Positions 58,402 to 64,000 of a stretch of DNA of 64,000 nucleotides are shown here, piece by piece. The notes beneath the pieces are model-generated. The model did no database searches. It was not told the DNA's origin and saw nothing but the letters and a program-made list of their open reading frames with translations. Location: the NCBI GenBank assembly GCA_048013815.1, contig CM106586.1, forward strand, positions 20,336,001 through 20,400,000. The letters run 5' to 3'. This DNA comes from Setoptus koraiensis. Lineage: Eukaryota > Arthropoda. Positions within the stretch are counted from its first letter, which is position 1. Each line of letters opens with the position of its first letter. The translations under genes were made by a program, and so were the position numbers.

Positions 58402-60013
58402 CAAGTGTGCGCAGCGTTGCCGCTCGCGCGCCGGCCAACAAAACACAACAAAACACAACAAAACACAACAAAACATGATGGCCGGCCGAACTGATCTGGT
58501 TTGGGCGGCCGGTGCACAGGTGAGCGTGGCCACTGTCAGTTGGCACTGCTGACATGTGATTAGTGTGATTAGTGCGATTAGTCTGATTGATGGATGAGCC
58601 GGCCATTCAGTTGGCTGGCCAGTGTGGCGATTATTGGTATGGCGAGATTGGTTTGCGCACTTGCGAGCCGCTGATGCAGTGCCGACAGCCCGACGGTCTG
58701 ACCGGCGGCACGCTGCTAGCCGCGAGCATCGCGCCATCGGCGGCCATCAGCAGCCATGAGCGGCTACGAGCGGCTGCGAGAGCGACCGTCGCCACTAACA
58801 AGTAAGTAAGCCAACAGGTAGCAGGCAACGGGCAACGGGCAGCGGGCAGCGGGCGACGGGCAGCGGGCGACGGGCGCAGGTGAGAGCCGACGGCTCGCCA
58901 GAAAAAGCGCACAAATAAAAGAAGCGGCGAGAAAGGAAACGGCGCTGAGAATAAACAATAAATCATGTCTAATCAGAGGCGCGCTGCTGATTAAGACATG
59001 CGCAGGTTTGTTTTTGTGCCAGTCTCATTGAGTGCTTTTGTTATCGTTTTGTTTGGCGCCGGTGTCCGTTGGCGTCGCCCGCAACTCTCGCCGCTCTCGT
59101 TGCCGTTGTTGCCGGTCGGCCGTTGCTGTCGGTGCGCCAACCGCTCACAGCGGACGGGTCAGAGCGGACGGGTCAGAGCGGACGCGCCGGTGCGGACGCG
59201 TCCGTGTTGCGCAACAAAGCTGCGACACAAATGAAGCGCTGAAAGCGCGTTTGCTTGCCGCCGCTTGCCGCCGCTTGTTAACGCTAATATTGCGGGCGGC
59301 CTAATCGCCATTCTAATATTGCTGGCAAGTGCAATATTAGTCGAGCCACACATCCAACAACAACAACAAACAAACAAAGTTGCCTAATGAGCGTAATGGC
59401 CATAATGAACAATGGCTGTGATTGAGATGATTAGGCCAACGCGGTTGCGGCTGCCGCTGATTGGGGCTCATTCATCATTAGCCATTGTGCACGGTAGTGA
59501 TTGGCCTGCGGGCCGCTCTCTTCCACTTGATGGCGCGGCCGCTTTGCATCGGGCCGCGCCGGCTCGCCATGGCCCGTTGTTCGCCGGGCCACAAACAACG
59601 AGCCGTGGCCATTGTGAATGCGTGCAGGCTCGCATTCGGCCCAGCCCCTGCGCAGCTCGCCATGACTAGCTTGGCAGAGCTAGCTCGCCACGACTAGCTC
59701 GCCATGACTGGCTTGCCATGACTGGCTTGACAGAAGTAGCGACAGGAGGAAGTGATCTTGATCAGGAGATCAACAGATGATAAGCAGCGCGCAGACGAGC
59801 TTTGTGTGGCTGGCGCTTTGTTTGCGCCATTTGCGGCACTGTCGGCATTCGCGGTATTTGGAGCATTCGCGAGCATTTCGGAGTTGCATTGTGGCGGCCG
59901 AGTGGCGCGCCGAAAGTGTTTGTGCGCGACTATTTTGTGGCGTAATATTGGCCTGATTTCGGCCAGATTTTGGTGGGACGGGGCTCGAGAAATTCATAAT
60001 AATATCGCTTGCA

Positions 60014-60079
60014 CAATCGTACGAATCGTACGAATCGCATGAATCGCATGAATCGCATGAATCGCATGAATCGTATGAA
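60014..60079. repeat. 9-bp tandem repeat AATCGCATG x 7
   Basis: Seven copies of AATCGCATG or AATCGTACG/AATCGTATG at a strict 9-bp period. Confidence 0.9.
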
Positions 60080-60768
60080 TGTGAATACGAGCCCGGATAG
60101 ACAATGGCGCACGATGGGCCACGCATGAATAGCGCATGAATACCGCACGCCAATGAACACAATGGCCACCACAATCATTATTGCGTAATGTACACACACT
60201 GTTGGCGCACAAGTTATGCAATAACCAGCCAGTAATGCAATAAAAGCTCTGCTGCTTGACGGCTGCTCTGCTGTTTGACAGCGGCGCTGGCCAGCAGCGG
60301 CAAGTGGCCGCTGTCAAAATAGCGCCAGCTTCCGGTGAGCGGCCGCCGGCTGGAACCGTCAGCTCTAATAATAACAATAATGATAAGAATGCCCCGCTAA
60401 TGGTGACTAATGGACCGACCGTCGGCTTCCACCAATCGTCGCCAATCAAGCCTGCGCGCGCGTCCACGCTCGCCCGCTCTCGGCCGCTCTCGGCCGCGCA
60501 ACTCACCTGCGCAACCGCTCACCTGTCGCCTGTCACACCGACTGGCCACCGTGGCCGTCGTCGCGGGCTGCCGAGAGGCTCGCCTCTCACTCCCGCGAGA
60601 GAGTCTCTGTCACTCGTAGGGCGACTCTGTTGCGAGGAGCGCTCATTGTGCTCGCTAATTCAACGTTAATACTGGCCGTCAGAGTCCATTAGCGCGCCGC
60701 GTCGCGGACAGTGACATATGCGGCCGGGCCGGCGATTGTTTGGCGCGGCGCCCCGTTGCCGGCGCGCC

Positions 60769-60840
60769 AAACCACCGCGCCAAACCACCGCGCAAACAAT
60801 CGCGCAAACAATCGCGCAAACAATCGCGCAAACAATGCGC
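60769..60840. repeat. 12-bp tandem repeat AAACAATCGCGC
   Basis: Three exact units from 60794, with diverged copies on both sides (AAACCACCGCGC to the left). Confidence 0.85.
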
Positions 60841-61891
60841 AGCAAACATGCACAGCAGACAGGTTGTCGGCGGCCGCCGGCGTTCGTCGCAACATGCAAA
60901 TGGCTTCGTCGCGACGAGCGGCGGCCCGGATCGTTGCGACGAGCGGCCGCCGGGATTGTGGCGGGTTCGTCCATTTGTCGGCACCGCTCACGGCCGCGGC
61001 CCGCAGCCAGCCGGTGCCCGGGCAGCGCAAAAACGGAAGCCAGCCTCGCCAGTGACCGGCTCGGCGCAGCCGAGCGCCACCATCAGCTGCACAGGCGAAC
61101 AGCTGACTGGCGGTTGACAGTTGGCGCTATTGGGCGCAAGTCGCCTGAGTGACCGGCGGACATTGTCAGCCGGTCAGCCGGTCAGGCGAGCTGTCGTGCC
61201 GTTGTTGGCGCACAATGTTGCCGCACAGACATGGAGACGACACTGGCCACACTTAGACACTGGCCAGTTAATGACTGTCGGCTGCAACAGTCACAGAGAA
61301 TCTCGAATCTCCACACACTTTGCGCACAAATGAGCACGATGACGCAACATCCGCGCCGCTGGGAACTCACTCTCGCTCTCGTCGGCAGTGTTGAGCGCCA
61401 TTAGTGGCCGGCGGCCGCACTGACACTTGCGCAACAGGTGAATCACAGTTCACCTGTTGGCGAGTGTCAGTTCACCTTGTGTTGCAGTGTGCAAAAAACT
61501 GGCTGCAGGATTCTCTCTCTCTCAGAAGAGTCTTCTGCCGATCCCACTGACAAGCGCTTGTCGTTCGGACCGGCACCGTTTGCGTTATCCCGAGCGGTAC
61601 CCGCTGCGGCCCGGCGCACTTTGGGCTGGAGCAGGCCGATCGCTGACCGAGCGATTGGGCACGATTTTGCACCGGCCCGTCGGCAGCCGTCGGTGGGTGT
61701 TGGCCGCCATGATCGATGGGCCGTTAATTGCCCGTTGGCGACGTTGCGCATCACCGGAGCGCATGGTGCAATTATCGAGTGGCCACAATGAGTCGCGCCG
61801 GCCGAAGCGGCCCGAAACGGAATGAAATAAAACAAAGAAAGGATTTTCCTTTTGCGCACCTACGCCCTTCAGCGCGCACTCGCCGATTGAC

Positions 61892-61944
<53 letters not shown>

Positions 61945-61945
61945 G
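61892..61945. repeat. (TTG)18 microsatellite
   Basis: Uninterrupted TTG run of about 54 bp, the longest pure triplet run in the window. Confidence 0.97.
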
Positions 61946-62066
61946 CGACTGCGCCGGTTGCATGGGCGCCCGATCAAATGTTTGGCCATATTTATAGCCA
62001 GAGCGATGTGTTTATGGCGAACAGGCAGCTGCCTGGGCGCTCACCGGACTCCGGCGACTGCAGCCA

Positions 62067-62135
62067 ACGACAGCGGCAACAACAGCAACGGCAACAACGG
62101 CAACAACAACAACGGCAACAACAGCAACAGCGGAC
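62067..62135. repeat. GCAACAACG / CAACAACAA triplet array
   Basis: Imperfect CAA/CGG triplets in the opposite orientation to the TTG run 120 bp to its left, so the two could pair in a transcript. Confidence 0.8.
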
Positions 62136-62580
62136 GATTGCGGGCGAAGGCTTCGGGGGCGAGCGAGTCGCTCGCAGCGACCGGCCGGGAAGCGGCCGCA
62201 AGCGGACGGGAGTTTTTTCAATATTATTAATCGTCGGCTTTGCGGCTCAGCGACTTGTGGCCGCTGCGGTGATTAGAGTATGGCACGCGGCGGCTCGCAA
62301 TTGACAGCCGTTCGCTTCGCTCGCCCTTTCGCCGCTTCTCTCGCTCTCTCGCCCTTTTGCGGCTTCTCTGGCAGCTTCTCGTTGGAAGCCTCGCTTTCGA
62401 AGCCGCTCGTCCGAAGCGGCAGGTGCTTGTGGACCGCGAATGGGATTGCGGCGCGTTCGCGCCAGCAAGCCTGCGTGTGCAACTTGTGTGCGATTCGGAA
62501 TTGCGCTCGCCGGATTGGCGAGCCGAATTTGGCTGCCAAAGTGCGAATCGCCCGGCCGCGCGCTCCCGATCGCAACATGG

Positions 62581-62652
62581 TCTAATCGCCGCACCGTCCA
62601 ATCGCGGCGCCATCCAATCGCAGCGCCGTCCAATCGCAGCGCCGTCTAATCG
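62581..62652. repeat. 16-bp tandem repeat x 4.5
   Basis: Units TCCAATCGCAGCGCCG start at 62581, 62597, 62613 and 62629, plus a partial copy. The third and fourth are identical. Confidence 0.9.
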
Positions 62653-63367
62653 AACGCATGCACCGAGCTCGGGATCCCGAGCTGAGTGCCCATAAGCCGT
62701 TGGCCGGTGGCTGGGCCGTTCGGGCGGCCGGCGCTGCGCAAGCCGTTGTTTGTTCGCCGGCCGCAGCGGCAAGCCGACAGTGACAGTAACAGTAACAATG
62801 ACGGTAACAGTAACAGTTACGACAGAGGATACGCGACGCAGCAACAAGAACAATGAGCGCTGGCCGTTACGCAACAGTTGCAGTTGTTGCTGGCGGGCAA
62901 CAGTTACAGTTGTTGTTGTCCGGCAACAAATGTTGCCGCATTTCGGCGGCCAGTCGCACCGTTCGGCGGAACAAGAGGAAGCAGACGCATGATAAATAAT
63001 GGACGCTCTTGCGGACGCTCTTGGTTCGTATTGCAGCGAGCCAACAATGCGCGGATCATGCATTCATGTAACATGAATCATATTTCTCGGATCAACAGCG
63101 ACAGCGACGGCGCAACCACGACAGTGCCGTTAATAAGCCCGGTTGCGCAACAAGCGCACTTATTATCACAACAGGCCAGACCGCAAGCGTCGCAGTCGCA
63201 TAATGGTCGCTGGGTTGCGTAACGGCGGGCGCACTTTGAGAGATGCTAATCGAATGACGACGTCAGCGGTGAGAGTGGCCCGGCTAATTGGCTGCAAGTT
63301 GCAACTGTCGCTCGCTCCCATCGCGCGATCTATCAACAATCAGAGATATCAATCAACTGCGACACTG

Positions 63368-63456
63368 GCGGCAGCAGCGACGACAACGACAGCAACGACA
63401 ACGACAACAACACCGACAACAACAACACCGACGACAACAACACCGACAGCGTCAGC
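63368..63456. repeat. CAACGACAACACCGAC triplet array
   Basis: Imperfect CAA/CGA/CCG triplets. A GTT/GCT array in the opposite orientation follows at 63545-63667. Confidence 0.8.
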
Positions 63457-63544
63457 AGGCTCGCCGCAGCGAACAGGTAGCTGCAGTGGCTGTCGCAGAT
63501 TGCATTTGTCAGCGAGTCTAATGAGCTCAGCTCGTTCGTTGGTT

Positions 63545-63667
63545 TGTTTGTTGCTGTTGTTGCTGTTGCTGTTGCTGTTGCTGTGGTTGTTGCTGTTGCT
63601 GTGGTTGCTGTTGCTGTTGCTGTTGTTGCTGTTGTTGCTTTTGTTGCTTTTGTTGCTGTTGTTGCAG
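63545..63667. repeat. TTGCTGTTGCTGTGG triplet array
   Basis: About 120 bp of TTG/CTG triplets with occasional TGG, the reverse-orientation partner of the array at 63368. Confidence 0.85.
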
Positions 63668-64000
63668 TTTGGCCGTTGCTGCGGCCGCCGGTCGCTAGCT
63701 GCGCCGAGCGGCCTCTCTCGACGGCGCTCTGTCCCACGCACTGGGCCGTGTGCTGCGATCAGCTGACGCGCACCAGTGCCCTCAGTGAGCGGCTGACGCA
63801 AATCGGCTGACGCAAATCAGCTGACAGTGACAGCCGCGCTGACAGCTGACAAATTGTGTCGCGTCACAGCAGCGGCTCAACATGTCACACATGCCACCAG
63901 ATATGGGGCTATTTGCATAATGACGGGCGACATGTCGCACTGGTTTCGCCCGTAATGCCCCGTAATGCCCGGTAACGCCGGCCAACGAAACTAATTAATA

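Larger units (their letters stand above)
58232..64000 (+). other. Downstream intron of the fasciclin-domain gene (continues past the window)
   Basis: 5.8 kb without a recognised exon. Contains the AP-1 array, tandem repeats (60014-60079, 60769-60840, 62581-62652), triplet arrays (61892-61945, 62067-62135, 63368-63456, 63545-63667) and bZIP-type palindromes at 59206, 60180, 60213, 62866, 63142 and 63214. An independent gene here cannot be excluded but is not supported. Confidence 0.65.

Noticed and set aside
1-64000. Search for virus-like elements, LINEs and DNA transposons
   Set aside because: No reverse transcriptase, integrase, transposase, capsid or long terminal repeats were seen in any frame.

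Overview
This is a 64 kb piece of an animal nuclear genome, most likely an arthropod and plausibly a compact-genome mite (inference from a GATA1/2/3-type (grain-like) factor, NMD3 and YKT6 with arthropod-like sequence, and several single-exon genes). CpG is not depleted and I see no transposase or reverse-transcriptase coding sequence. The non-coding DNA is instead full of short tandem repeats (units of 9-28 bp), CAA/CGA-type triplet arrays and small palindromes.

Layout, left to right. (1) 52-852, minus: a complete single-exon short-chain dehydrogenase/reductase with a TATA box and no upstream ATG. (2) 5431-22184, plus: a GATA transcription factor in two exons. Both zinc fingers are in 5431-5766. 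After a 14.8 kb phase-0 intron, 20568-22184 encodes the basic tail and a very His/Gln-rich C-terminus. (3) 22185-33591: 11.4 kb without a recognisable gene. (4) 33592-34863, minus: NMD3, the 60S-subunit export adaptor, ending where the shuttling tail should begin. (5) 35255-35803, plus: YKT6, an R-SNARE with a C-terminal prenylation motif, divergent from NMD3 across a 391 bp shared upstream region. (6) 35891-36290, minus: a decayed partial copy of NMD3. (7) 38738-45043, plus: a single-exon 2101-residue Asn/Gln/Ser/Thr-rich protein with one hydrophobic segment; I do not recognise its family. (8) 45807 onward, plus: a secreted fasciclin-domain (FAS1) protein whose first exon is 3.6 kb. Its second exon is at 58088-58231 after an 8.7 kb phase-1 intron, and the gene runs off the right edge.

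The window has three compositional blocks. About 1-30.8 kb and 46-64 kb are GC-rich and hold long introns and intergenic DNA of a developmental regulator and a matrix/adhesion gene. About 30.8-46 kb is AT-rich and holds three intronless genes. The two GC-rich blocks carry about 45 copies of a 10-bp palindrome, RTTRYRYAAY (GTTGCGCAAC, GTTATGTAAC, ATTACGTAAT), the class bound by C/EBP and PAR-bZIP proteins. I found none in the AT-rich block. The sharpest case is beside the second fasciclin exon: five tandem near-identical sites at exactly 14 bp spacing upstream, and three AP-1 sites (TGASTCA), also at exactly 14 bp spacing, downstream. That arrangement, the shortened NMD3 with its decayed copy, and the 2101-residue orphan are the observations I would follow first.
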